Origin: Chrysopilus asiliformis
Taxonomy: Eukaryota; Arthropoda; Insecta; Diptera; Rhagionidae
DNA: 64,000 nt
Assembly: GCA_964034945.1 (NCBI GenBank)
Contig: OZ035960.1
Location: 89,307,848-89,371,847 of the forward strand
Direction: 5' to 3'
The translations under genes were made by a program, and so were the position numbers. Below are positions 55,376 to 64,000 of this stretch, piece by piece (the first letter of the stretch is position 1; every line of letters begins with the position of its first letter). Under the pieces are notes generated by a model. The model did no database searches, was not told the origin of the DNA, and saw nothing but the letters and a program-made list of their open reading frames with translations.

Positions 55376-57276
55376 CACAGGCTGTTTGTAATCTGTTCGC
55401 TAAACATTTTTCTTCCGTATATACATCATCTACTAGAAGCATAGCTTACGATTTTCAAGTACCTAGCGTAGACACATTTAGCTCGTTAGTTTTAAGTTTA
55501 GAGGAAGTAAAAATGGGAATACAGAGTCTGGATTGAAAAGTAAATGGTGGGTACGACAACATCCCGAATTCATTCGTGAAGAGACTCGAGGAAGGGCTTT
55601 CAAGACCTCTACACATAATATTCAACAAAAGCTTGGCTGAAGGATTCTTCCCGGACAAATGGAAAGTTGGAAATATAATCCCAATCCTTAAAAGCGGAAA
55701 TAAATCAAATATTGAAAACTATCGCCCAGTGTCAATGTTGTGTTGTTTTAGTAAGGTGTTTGAACGCCTGGTACATACATTTTTGTACGATAAATTATCA
55801 CCTTTCGTATCTCCTCATCAGCACGGATTCATGAAAGGTAAATCGACGACTACAAATCTAGTAGAATTCACACATTGTGTTGCTAAAGCCTTAGAAGATA
55901 GAAAATTAGTGCATGTCATTTACACTGATTTTTCAAAAGCATTCGATTCGGTCAATATAACAATCCTTGTTGATAAATTAAAACGATACGGAATTTCAGG
56001 CTCCTTACTGAGCTGGCTAAGCTCATACCTCAGAAGTAGAAAACATTCGGTACTGCACAAGGGTTGTAAGTCTTCAATATTCATATCTGATTCTGGAGTA
56101 CCCCAAGGATCGATACTTGGTCCTCTACTTTTTATTATTTATATTAATGATCTGCCTCAATATATTGTATCGCAAAAACTTTTGTTTGCAGATGACTTAA
56201 AAATTTTCAATGTGATAAACAACATAAACGACTGTGATACCCTACAAGCGGACATCAATAATGTGCTAACTTGGTGCTTCAACAATGATCTGACAATAAA
56301 TATATCTAAATGTGCTTTTATGTCCTTAAACTATAAGTCCAGTCCAGTATTAAATGTTTATCATTTGATGGGCGTGGCGTTAAAAGAAGTGTGTTCGATA
56401 GCTGACCGTGGAGTCACTTTCGACAATAAATTAAAATTCGACTTGCACTATACAGAAATTTGCCGGAGAAGTGCCAAACTATCAGGTTTTATCCTCAGAT
56501 TAGCCAGCAAACTCAGAAATCTCCAGGCATGTATTTTGCTGTTTCAAGCTAAAGTGAGGAGCATTTTAGAATATTGCTCTGTAGTGTAGTCACCTCACTA
56601 TAATTGTCAGATTGCCCAAATTGAGGCCATTCAAAGAAAGTTTTCTCGTGGTATTTGTCGTAAATTCCGTGTTAGTTTTGAGTCCTATGAAGACCGACTA
56701 ATGATTTTAAAGTGGCAATCGCTATGTGTTCGTAGAACGTATTTAGATGAATGTTTCCTGTTTAGACTGGTTATTGGTAGTATGTCATCTAATGTTTTAT
56801 TAAATGAATTGTCTCCTAGTGTTAGCACTCGCATCTCCAGAAACCCCAAAGTTTTCAGTGCCCCGTTCGCGTCTCATAACGTATATTTTCATTCGCCTAT
56901 ACTCAGAATACAGCGTAATCACGATAACCATGCACTCAGAAAAATGTTCAGGTTTACTTTTTGTCAGGTTAACTCTGACCTTACAGAGGTGTCTGTAAGC
57001 CAGCTAGCGGTCAGAGTTAACCTATCTAAGGTCAACTCGTGCAGCTCCCAATGCCCTACTTCACCTGCTAGTGGCTTAATTTCAGAATTTCTCCGACCAC
57101 AGGTCAACTTAGTTTTACTTGCCCACATGCAGGAGAACACGCGCCTGCCCGAGGCCAATTACGCCGTATGTAGGTCGTCGAGTTAGCCTCCATTTTTCTG
57201 AGTGTGAGTTTGGTCTTTTCAAAACTCTTTCACTGCCAAATTTTCAAAATTACATTAAAACTATTCTATTCAAATG
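55376..57276 (+). pseudogene. jockey-type reverse transcriptase ORF2 (disrupted)
   Basis: A single frame reads from AVCNLFAKHFSSVY (55376) through the TGA at 55534-55536 into the longest open part, 55537-56586. Counting from 55576: fingers and palm with PVSMLCCFSKVFERL at 51-65, YTDFSKAFD at 116-124 (catalytic D118), GVPQGSILGPLLF at 174-186 and FADDLKIF at 204-211 (D206, D207). A TAG at 56587-56589 replaces what is probably Trp, and the same frame continues to 56932. After an insertion (56933-57204) the tail resumes with FGLFKTLSLPNF and ends at the TGA near 57275. The RT core is intact, but the gene as a whole is dead. Confidence 0.85.
56933..57204. mobile_element. 272-bp element with CACT ends inserted in the LINE
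   Basis: CACTCAGAAAAATG (56933-56946) is repeated exactly in inverted orientation at 57191-57204. TG precedes the left end and follows the right end (56931-56932, 57205-57206), consistent with a 2-bp duplication. Removing the element and one TG puts the LINE tail back in frame. CACT-type ends with a short duplication recall the CACTA/CMC group. A further 15-bp inverted repeat (56966-56980 with 57009-57023) lies inside. No coding capacity. Confidence 0.75.
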
Positions 57277-57380
57277 ATTCTCAACTCTATTTAACATAAT
57301 TTTTTTTTTTTAACTATTTTATCGGCAGTGTAATTAGATGTAAATCTGTTCTGTGGTATTATTAATAAATAAATAAATGA

Positions 57381-59259
57381 TGATTTGCCAGAGTATACTG
57401 ATCATAAATGTCAAAAGTGAGCGCTGTTAACCCTTTCGTAAGTTCTATCTAACCAAAAAAACACCCTTTATAATCAAAAATTGAATTAAAATTTCCTCAA
57501 TATAATTTTTGGATTGAAAGTCCTTCAGGATTTTTTTACCATGTATTGTAAAAACACTATGCACTCGCGTGATTTGCTGGCATTTTCTCCGAGATATTTG
57601 GACACCAAAACTTAAAATTATTTTCATGCATAAATAATGTAATGGATTTTCTTTAGAAAAAAGAAAAAGGATTCCTTTTTTTTGGGAATTTTTTTTTTCA
57701 TTGTTTTTTTCACTGTACCACTGAAAACAACATAAAAGTTTCCTCACCAGTAAACATTTTACGGGTAGAATAAATTTGTTAAATAAATACCTGCTATATT
57801 CTTAACGTCGAAATAAATTTTCTTTCAATGCACAAAGATCTTTGATTGTTTTTTTACTTTTTATCAGCTGAAGGTACACAGCTGAGACCAGCAAAATTAT
57901 ATGAATCGACAGGCATCAATTGCATAAAAAGGAAACACATTCCTTTATGCCTTGCTATAAGTTTCTTTACAAGAATTCCATCCTGGCCAAAGGTAATTTC
58001 CGTTTCAAGTAAATCCTTTCAATTTTTTTGCTTCACCAGTGTGTTAAGAACTTTGCTAAGAATAAAAAGGAAAAAAAAATTGACGATGGTTACACGTGCA
58101 GAATAAAAGAACGTTTTAATCTGAAAATTAAATTCTTTTGAAAAGTTTTTAAAACGAAAATAATTTTTAACCAGAAAAAAAGAACTTTTTTAAACTTCAA
58201 ATACGCTCTATTAAGAATTAATTCTTAAGGAATATTTCAAATTCATGAAATAACTAATTTTTTATGTTTTTGTGATAAACTTTTACGTCACCGGATCCCG
58301 AATGGAAAATCCAACAGAACCCTGAAATTTTAATTTATTTAACATAAAGCCCTTTTCCATCAAGTGCTAAAGTCACTTAACCTCAGAGCTGTTTACCTAT
58401 CCAAAACCCTGAAAATGTCCTTAAAAACAACATTTTGGGACTGAGCCAACAAAACACGAAAATGTTGACGTCAGAAATAAATTTTCCTCTGGATAATGTG
58501 CGACGTTTTAAAGAGCAAGGAAAAAAAGATTTTGCGTTCGTTGAGAAGTTTTGTTCAACATTTGGAGTTTTGTTCAACATTTTGCAAACGTAGACAAAGG
58601 TTTTTACATGTTAGTTATGTTGGAATTTTAATTTTAATGTTTATTTTTTAACAAATTATTTGACGAAGCACATGGATCAATATTTAAAGAAATTTTTTTT
58701 TGTTGTTTCTTGATTCTTAAATGCTGTTTGTTTTATATGATGCTTTGAATCGAAAAGCACAAATGAGACGTGCAGCTTTTAGATTTTCGTAACATAAAAT
58801 AACAAAACCTTTTACTGGAAATTCTGATCTTTATAGTTAAAAATTTTAATCGTCCACTTTTGGCTTCAACCTTTTGGCTTTTGGAAGGACGAGAAAATTA
58901 AGGCAGAAGAGATTTGTTGATTTTAGTGGGCAAAAACTTTCCTTGGAAGCTACTTGTTTAATAGTGAAAGTCAAAACAAAATTTCTATAACAGCTCAAGA
59001 GATAGCGGGAGAGGGGGAAAAGGACTGAAATTTAAGGTACAGTCCGTCCGAAGGTCAATTTTTGGCCGAAGCCAAAAGTTTGCATAAAAGTCGAGTTGAA
59101 AGTTTACTATAAGGGAAAAGAAATTGCAGTTTTACTTAAATAATTTTTTTGTCATTAAAAATAATAGAAACATTTGAAAATTTACATCAATAATAAAGGA
59201 AAATATTATCAACATTTTGATATCTTAAAAATTGTCATGAAAACGGAAAATTTGTACTC
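57381..59259. other. AT-rich region without recognised genes
   Basis: About 1.9 kb with T-runs and A-runs. Frames of 60-100 codons have no recognisable motif, and no repeat ends were found. Confidence 0.5.
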
Positions 59260-59393
59260 TAAGGGAGATGTCACACTGGCCAATCCGCTCCTGCAGCTGA
59301 CTGATCCCGACATCAGGTCGCGCAGCTGCAGGAACTGATTCGAGCAGTTGACGTGGCACACTGAACTGGGATAAACTGACCTCAAACGTCAAA

Positions 59394-59453
59394 ATGTCGG
59401 ACTCGGAGGAAGAACTTCTCCTTATTTCTCTGCTAAAAAAACTGAATCTGTGC
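59394..59453 (+). pseudogene. probable start of a Harbinger-family gene
   Basis: MSDSEEELLLISLLKKL begins 131 bp from the left terminus. An acidic Ser-Asp-Glu start followed by a Leu-rich stretch is common at the N-terminus of HARBI1-like nucleases of insects. That supports the class suggested by the TAA duplication, but the match is short. Coding similarity fades where a perfect 14-bp inverted repeat begins (59452-59465 with 59483-59496). Confidence 0.35.
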
Positions 59454-59667
59454 AATCGTACAAGCATCTACGTTTTTCTACAGCTTGTACGATTGCTGTG
59501 TTTAATTTCTCCTATTCGATATACATCGTATTTATTTTCGCTTGTTCAAAAGTTTACAGACTTGTCAATATTGTATGATGTTCCCAAATAGTAATTATTT
59601 TAAAATCAACATTATATAAAGTAGAGAGCCTATAACCTAGAGAGTGGCCATTCTACCTTAATAGCCT

Positions 59668-60023
59668 GGGGTCCTATCGGCGAACACGAATCGAAACGTG
59701 TGGCACACGAATTCGACAAAATGGTATCGGCGAACACGAATTCGTGTATGGCTTACTCGTTTTCATCGAGTATTTTTCTCGGTGACATTTCAGCTGCCGT
59801 GTGTTTTGTGGTTGGAGGACAAAGTTTTGTGAGGTTGGATAATATGTAAGTTTTGTTAATTATAAAAATATATAAATAAATAAGTTAAATATGTAAGTTT
59901 TGGAAAACAGTGGCACTACAATACACACGATACTAACGAGTTCACCGATGCCGATTCAAAATAAATTCGTGTGCGCAAATCGTATCGTGTGTCGATTCGA
60001 TTCGAGTTCGCCGATAGGGCCCC
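59668..60023. mobile_element. MITE nested in the Harbinger-type element
   Basis: GGGGTCCTATCGGCGAACAC on the left is matched inward from the right by GGGGCCCTATCGGCGAACTC, with CGAATCGAA following on both sides. Internal words such as CGAACACGAATTCGTGT are also palindromic. No clear target duplication was found. Confidence 0.7.
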
Positions 60024-60399
60024 TGTTCTACTGATGACAACTATTACCGCCAGACGAAAAAAATATTGAAAATTATCATTTTATTTTATTTAATCTAAAA
60101 ATATTGACAATAGAAACAACCCGACATGTTCCTGATATCAGCTACATTTAGGTCAGTTCAAAAAAGTCAGCTCTGTGTCCCAGACACGCAGCTGCACATT
60201 TTTTGCAGTGTGCCATGCGCCATTGGATTACATGTGCAACTGATGTCGGGATCAGGCAGCTGCAGGAGCTGAATGCCAGTGTGACATCTCCCTAATGGTT
60301 TGTCTACAACGCGCTTTTAGAAATGTTGAAAACAGTTTTTTTTTTGGAAAATCAAGAAATTCAATTGCAATACAAATTTCAACATCTAACAAAAATATC

Positions 60400-60660
60400 T
60401 GATGTGAACAGCACATGACTTTCTCATACAAGATCTACGTTTCTGCACAATTAACACTATAACCTGACGAATTAAATATTAAGTACATAAAAATACGAAT
60501 TTTTATTTTACAAAATCTGAAATATCTCGATAACGGTAAAAGATCTCGATTTCCGGTAAAAGGCAAAAATGTAGAGAATTTTAATGTAGCGAATTTTAAT
60601 GTAGAGAATTTTAATGTAGAGAATTTTAATATACTGCGATGAACTGTTTTTTTCTGCGAT
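60400..60660 (+). repeat. dispersed repeat family D fragment with 15-bp tandem
   Basis: AAATATCTCGATAACGGTAA at about 60521 and AAAGGCAAAAATGTAGAGAA match 39480-39560. The word GTAGAGAATTTTAAT is repeated four times head to tail (60571-60630, one copy with a C), a local expansion not seen in the other copies. Confidence 0.75.
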
Positions 60661-61854
60661 TAAGTTTCGCCGAAGGTGGCCGAAGTCAAAGCCGAAGCCG
60701 ATTAATCGGTCAGACTCTAATTTTTTCTTCCTTCATGGGCAACCCTATGAAAATCGCATAAGTTTTGTAGATGAAAATGACCCACTTATACTTTAAAAAC
60801 TATAAGCTATTCTCCATGTATCAAACGCGCACTAATTAATGTTAATGGCGCCTAATTAAACGACATTTTATTCTCTCTTCGATATGACAAACTGAAATAA
60901 CAGATGAACAAACAAAATTGGAAAAAAAAGACCGGTTGCGTATCGGGAAAATCTACTGACACCATAAAATACCTGTTGACTTGGAAGGAAAACCGTACTT
61001 CATAAACAAGGATATTCCGACTGCTGATAATGAATAACACATGCTGAATATTTTGTAGCATACTATGGGGATAAGGATAGGAATTATGCAATGCATGCAA
61101 CATATTTCAGTACTAGTTGCATCTTTTTTATGTGATCCTCTGCCCATAGCAAAATCTATTTAATTTATGTGCATTCATTTCACCAAGTTTCATGATGAAA
61201 ACTCTATTCAAAAAAGATACCGACTTTTTTCTGAATTTTCTATCTTTGGAACTATAAAATATACGCTCACGTTCTATATTCAAAGAGTATAACTGAACCG
61301 TGAACTTGTTTATCTTGAGTCGTGGATAAAATGTGGTGCACTCACATTTCTTTATTTTAAAGTAGAATAAATGTTGCTGTGCTGTCACGGACAAATACAG
61401 GTTTATATAATTTGAATTTATCTTAAATGGAATGATGTAATTTAGATACAAATTAAATGCATTTTAACATTACCACAGTTCTTTAAGAGATGATTGCCAT
61501 CAGTGGGTGGATTTCTATAATTTTCTTGCTACTTTTCAGTAATTGTGAATGACTTGGAAATGAATACTAAAATAGCGGTTTTATCGTTTTTCATACTAAG
61601 CATTTATGCAACTAAACATTTAATTAAAAATCTCCCGACTAAAAAAATCCTTTGAAAAAATTGAAAAACCCTGAAATAAAAAAATTCTTTAAAGAGGATG
61701 AAATAATATAAAAATTGGAGTAAATTTAAGATTGGTATGCAGCCTTGCTACACGAATCCAGCGACAAATAGGCTTTCCCGACACACACTAATTTTAAATT
61801 TACTCCAGTGATTATATAATTTTAACCTTTTTAAATAATTTTTGCTTTCCTCGT
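60661..61854. other. AT-rich region without recognised genes
   Basis: No supported gene. A 107-codon minus-strand frame (61128-61451) shows no motif. Confidence 0.45.
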
Positions 61855-62470
61855 CTATAGAAGGAAAGTATTGTATTCATAGCCGAGACCTACGACAGAT
61901 AGAAAATTTCTGATCAGTACGAAATTCGTTTTAGGAAACATTATGAGGAAGTCCGTGCATCTTTTTGTCGGTCTGTCCGACGGTCTGTCTGTCGGTCTGT
62001 CTGTCGGTCTGTCTGTCGGTCTGTCTGTCGGTCGGTCTGTCTGTCGGTCAGTCTGTCGGTCTGTCTGTCGGTCTGTCTGTCGGTCTGTCTGTCGGTCTGT
62101 CTGTCGGTCTGTCTGTCGGTCTGTCGGTCTGTCTGTCGGTCTGTCGGTCTGTCTGTCAGTCTGTCGGTCTGTCTGTCAGTCTGTCTGTCGGTCTGTCTGT
62201 CGGTCTGTCTGTCGGTCTGTCTGTCGGTCTGTCTGTCGGTCTGTCTGTCGGTCTGATTGTCGGTCTGTCTGTCGGTCTGTCTGTCGGTCTGTCGTTCTGT
62301 CGGTCTGTATGTCTGTCTATCGGTCTATCTGCCCGTCTGTCGGTCTGTCGGTCTGTCGGTCTGTCGGTCTGTCGGTCTGCCGGTATGTCGGTCTGTCAGT
62401 CTGTCTGTCGGTCTGTTTGTAGGTCTATTTGTCGGTCAGTCTGTCTGTCTGTCTGTCGGTCTATTTGTCG

Positions 62471-62507
<37 letters not shown>

Positions 62508-62938
62508 ATTGTCGGTCTGTCTGTCGGTCTGTCTGTCGGTCTGTCTGTCGGTCTGTCTGTCGGTCTGTCGGTCTGTCGGTCTGTCTGTCGGTCTGTCGGT
62601 CTGTCGGTCTGTCGGTCTGTCGGTCTGTCGGTCTGTCGGTCTGTCGGTCTGTCGGTCTGTCTATCGGTCTATCTGTCTGTCGGTCTGTTTGTAGGTCTAT
62701 TTGTTGGTCAGTCTGTCTGTATGTCTGTCTGTCGGTCTATTTGTCGGTCTGTTTGTCTGTCTGTCGGTCTGATTGTCGATCTGTCGGTCTGTCTGTCGGT
62801 CTGTCTGTCGGTCTGTCTGTCGGTCTGTCTGTCGGTCTGTCTGTCGGTCTGTCTGTCGGTCTGTCTGTCGGTCTGTCTGTCGGTCTGTCTGTCGGTCTGT
62901 CGGTCTGTCTGTCGGTCTGTCTGTCGGTCTGTCTATCG

Positions 62939-62970
<32 letters not shown>

Positions 62971-63160
62971 CGGTCTGTCTGTCTGTCTGTCTGTCGGTCT
63001 GTCGATCTGTCGGTCTGCCGGTCTGTCGGTCTGTCGGTCTGTCTGTCTGTCTGTCTGTCGGTCTGTCTGTCGGTCTATATGTCGGTCGCTCTGTCCGTAG
63101 TACGTATCTTAAATAACTCGAGAACGCGTTTATCTAGCGACTTGAATTTTTTTGTAAATA
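61855..63160 (+). repeat. family E repeat with 1.1-kb CTGT/CGGT minisatellite
   Basis: Starts with a small hairpin (TTTCCTCGTCTATAGAAGGA then AAGTATTGTATTCATAGCC), resembling the start of family D. Then from 61965 to 63095 it is almost wholly GTCTGT and GTCGGT units in 8- and 12-base combinations. It ends in unique text with AACTCGAGAACGCGTTTATC. Frames of up to 383 codons (61965-63116 and others), rich in Ser, Val, Leu, Cys and Arg, exist only because a 4-base repeat of this composition has no stop on one strand. They are not genes. Confidence 0.92.
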
Positions 63161-63254
63161 TGTTTTACAAACATTGTAGTTTTATATACCGTTTTTTGGA
63201 AATTTCTCGAAACTTTTAGGAAATGAGCTTTTAGGAAAAAAATGCACATAATAA

Positions 63255-63615
63255 AAATGTCATCTGTCCTCATATAGAGTATTTGAGGATTTGCCCTTGG
63301 CAATTGTAGATTTTCTTATGTTTTTAAAGGCTATTATTTAACTTCCCATTGTATCTGTCTGTCTGTCTGTCTGGGTCAAATCCCGCAAACCAATTTTGAT
63401 CCACTTCCACTGCGCCAATTGACTTGAAATTTGCACACAAACGACAGTCCGATGACAGTACAATATTTTCACTACTTCGACCTTGTAGCGATAAGCGAGG
63501 GTCCTGTAAGGATAATGTGATTACCCGTTTTTTCAAATTTTCCAGAAAAAAATCTCATCTTAGGGTTTTTGGGATGACTGAATCCGACTCTGACATTCGA
63601 AAGTTGTTACGACCA
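63255..63615. repeat. family A end fragment joined to family B copy
   Basis: 63255-63330 has GAGTATTTGAGGATTTGCCC and TTGGCAATTGTAGATTTTCT, an end of family A. From 63340 a family-B copy follows: (CTGT)5, GGGTCAAATCCCGCAAACCA, ACAGTACAATATTTTCACTA and GGGTCCTGTAAGGATAATGT. Confidence 0.75.
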
Positions 63616-64000
63616 AGGAAGGTATCGCCAGAACCAGAACAGGTAGACACGCTGGATGGTATTTGGGCTCAGCTCGCCGGAAAGGGGTGGTTCTTTGTCT
63701 GGTCTGAACGACATTGGCCTTAACAAAAAAAATCGTGTCTACTACATCATCTCAAATCCACAATATCAAATCAAAAATCTAAGGGATGGGGGAAAGGGAA
63801 TAAACTATCAATGATCATCGCACTATCTCTTTAAGCTACACATAGTATAGCATAATTGTAGAACGCGCATGATATATTTCGATATCCTTGCTACTCATTT
63901 TTATCAACTCACGTTTCACCACCTAAAAATTAAAACACTTACGGCCAATTTATTCACTAGGAGTTAAATCGCCTTAACTCCCTTAACTCACCTTTAACAT
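63616..64000. other. window end, no recognised gene
   Basis: A frame continuing to 63723 derives largely from the family-B repeat. The last 65 bases (GGCCAATTTATTCACTAGGA, TTAACTCCCTTAACTC) look like the end of another repeat that continues beyond the window. Confidence 0.4.

Larger units (their letters stand above)
55376..57380 (+). mobile_element. jockey-clade LINE, 5' truncated
   Basis: Begins abruptly beside the mariner relic, inside ORF2 upstream of the RT domain. It runs through RT and the C-terminal tail and ends in an (AATA)n tail, AATAAATAAATAAATGA at about 57364. Two in-frame stops and a 272-bp insertion disrupt it. Endonuclease and ORF1 are absent, as usual for 5'-truncated LINE copies. 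Confidence 0.85.
59263..60292. mobile_element. Harbinger-type deletion derivative, 1.03 kb
   Basis: Inverted ends of about 55 bp begin GGGAGATGTCACACTGGC on both sides and share CTCCTGCAGCTG and CTGATCCCGACATCAG. TAA is duplicated (59260-59262, 60293-60295), fitting the TWA target of PIF/Harbinger. A short gene start (59394) and a nested MITE (59668-60023) are inside. The GC-rich ends contrast with the AT-rich surroundings. Confidence 0.8.

Noticed and set aside
61943..63219. Overlapping long open frames rich in Ser, Val, Leu, Cys and Arg (up to 383 codons)
   Set aside because: They are translations of the CTGT/CGGT minisatellite in several plus-strand frames. A 4-base repeat without stops keeps the frames open, and there is no codon or domain evidence of a protein.

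Overview
The window is AT-rich, repeat-dense eukaryotic DNA, most likely from an insect or other arthropod. The basis is an insect-type Ty3/gypsy retrotransposon, a DD41D mariner-like transposase, jockey-clade LINE remnants, and many hAT, PIF/Harbinger-like and piggyBac-like non-autonomous elements. No host gene, rRNA gene or convincing intact tRNA gene was recognised. The window is best read as a nested transposon landscape, possibly intergenic or intronic.

Left part (1-8979, minus strand): a nearly complete Ty3/gypsy element with intact gag (4204-5961) and pol (878-4327). A textbook -1 frameshift signal joins them: heptamer GGGAAAC at 4270-4276, a 7-nt spacer and a 9-bp stem. There is a tRNA-type primer-binding site at 6937-6954 and a long 5' LTR (6955-8979). 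The 3' LTR runs off the left edge, and the 166 bp that are visible match the 5' LTR exactly, so the copy looks young.

Centre-left (11279-15389): a 4.1-kb non-autonomous hAT element with 8-bp target duplications CTCTGCAC. It carries a 122-bp satellite array, a foldback element and a near-perfect ~900-bp palindrome. From about 15.4 to 40 kb come microsatellite-anchored dispersed repeats, non-LTR retrotransposon debris, PIF/Harbinger-like MITEs with 3-bp TTA duplications (20955-21462, 30806-31386), a hAT MITE (26599-27013) inserted in an older terminal repeat, and a piggyBac-type MITE with TTAA ends (33242-34327).

Right part: a mariner-like element (41402-44363) with perfect 29-bp inverted repeats and an intact 356-aa DD41D transposase; a piggyBac-type insertion (45208-46973) splitting a GGAGTC-rich repeat; a MITE inside a MITE (50123-50860 inside 49627-50877); a hAT relic keeping the transposase C-terminus (54233-54688); a decayed mariner transposase; a 5'-truncated jockey-clade LINE (55376-57380) itself interrupted by a 272-bp CACT-ended element; a Harbinger-type deletion derivative (59263-60292) with another MITE inside; and a 1.1-kb CTGT/CGGT minisatellite (61965-63095).

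Two elements encode apparently complete machinery, the gypsy element and the mariner-like element. At least five distinct repeat families share one architecture: repeated 105-150-bp units abutting a (CTGT)n/(CAGA)n tract. That shared plan is the most unusual large-scale pattern seen here.
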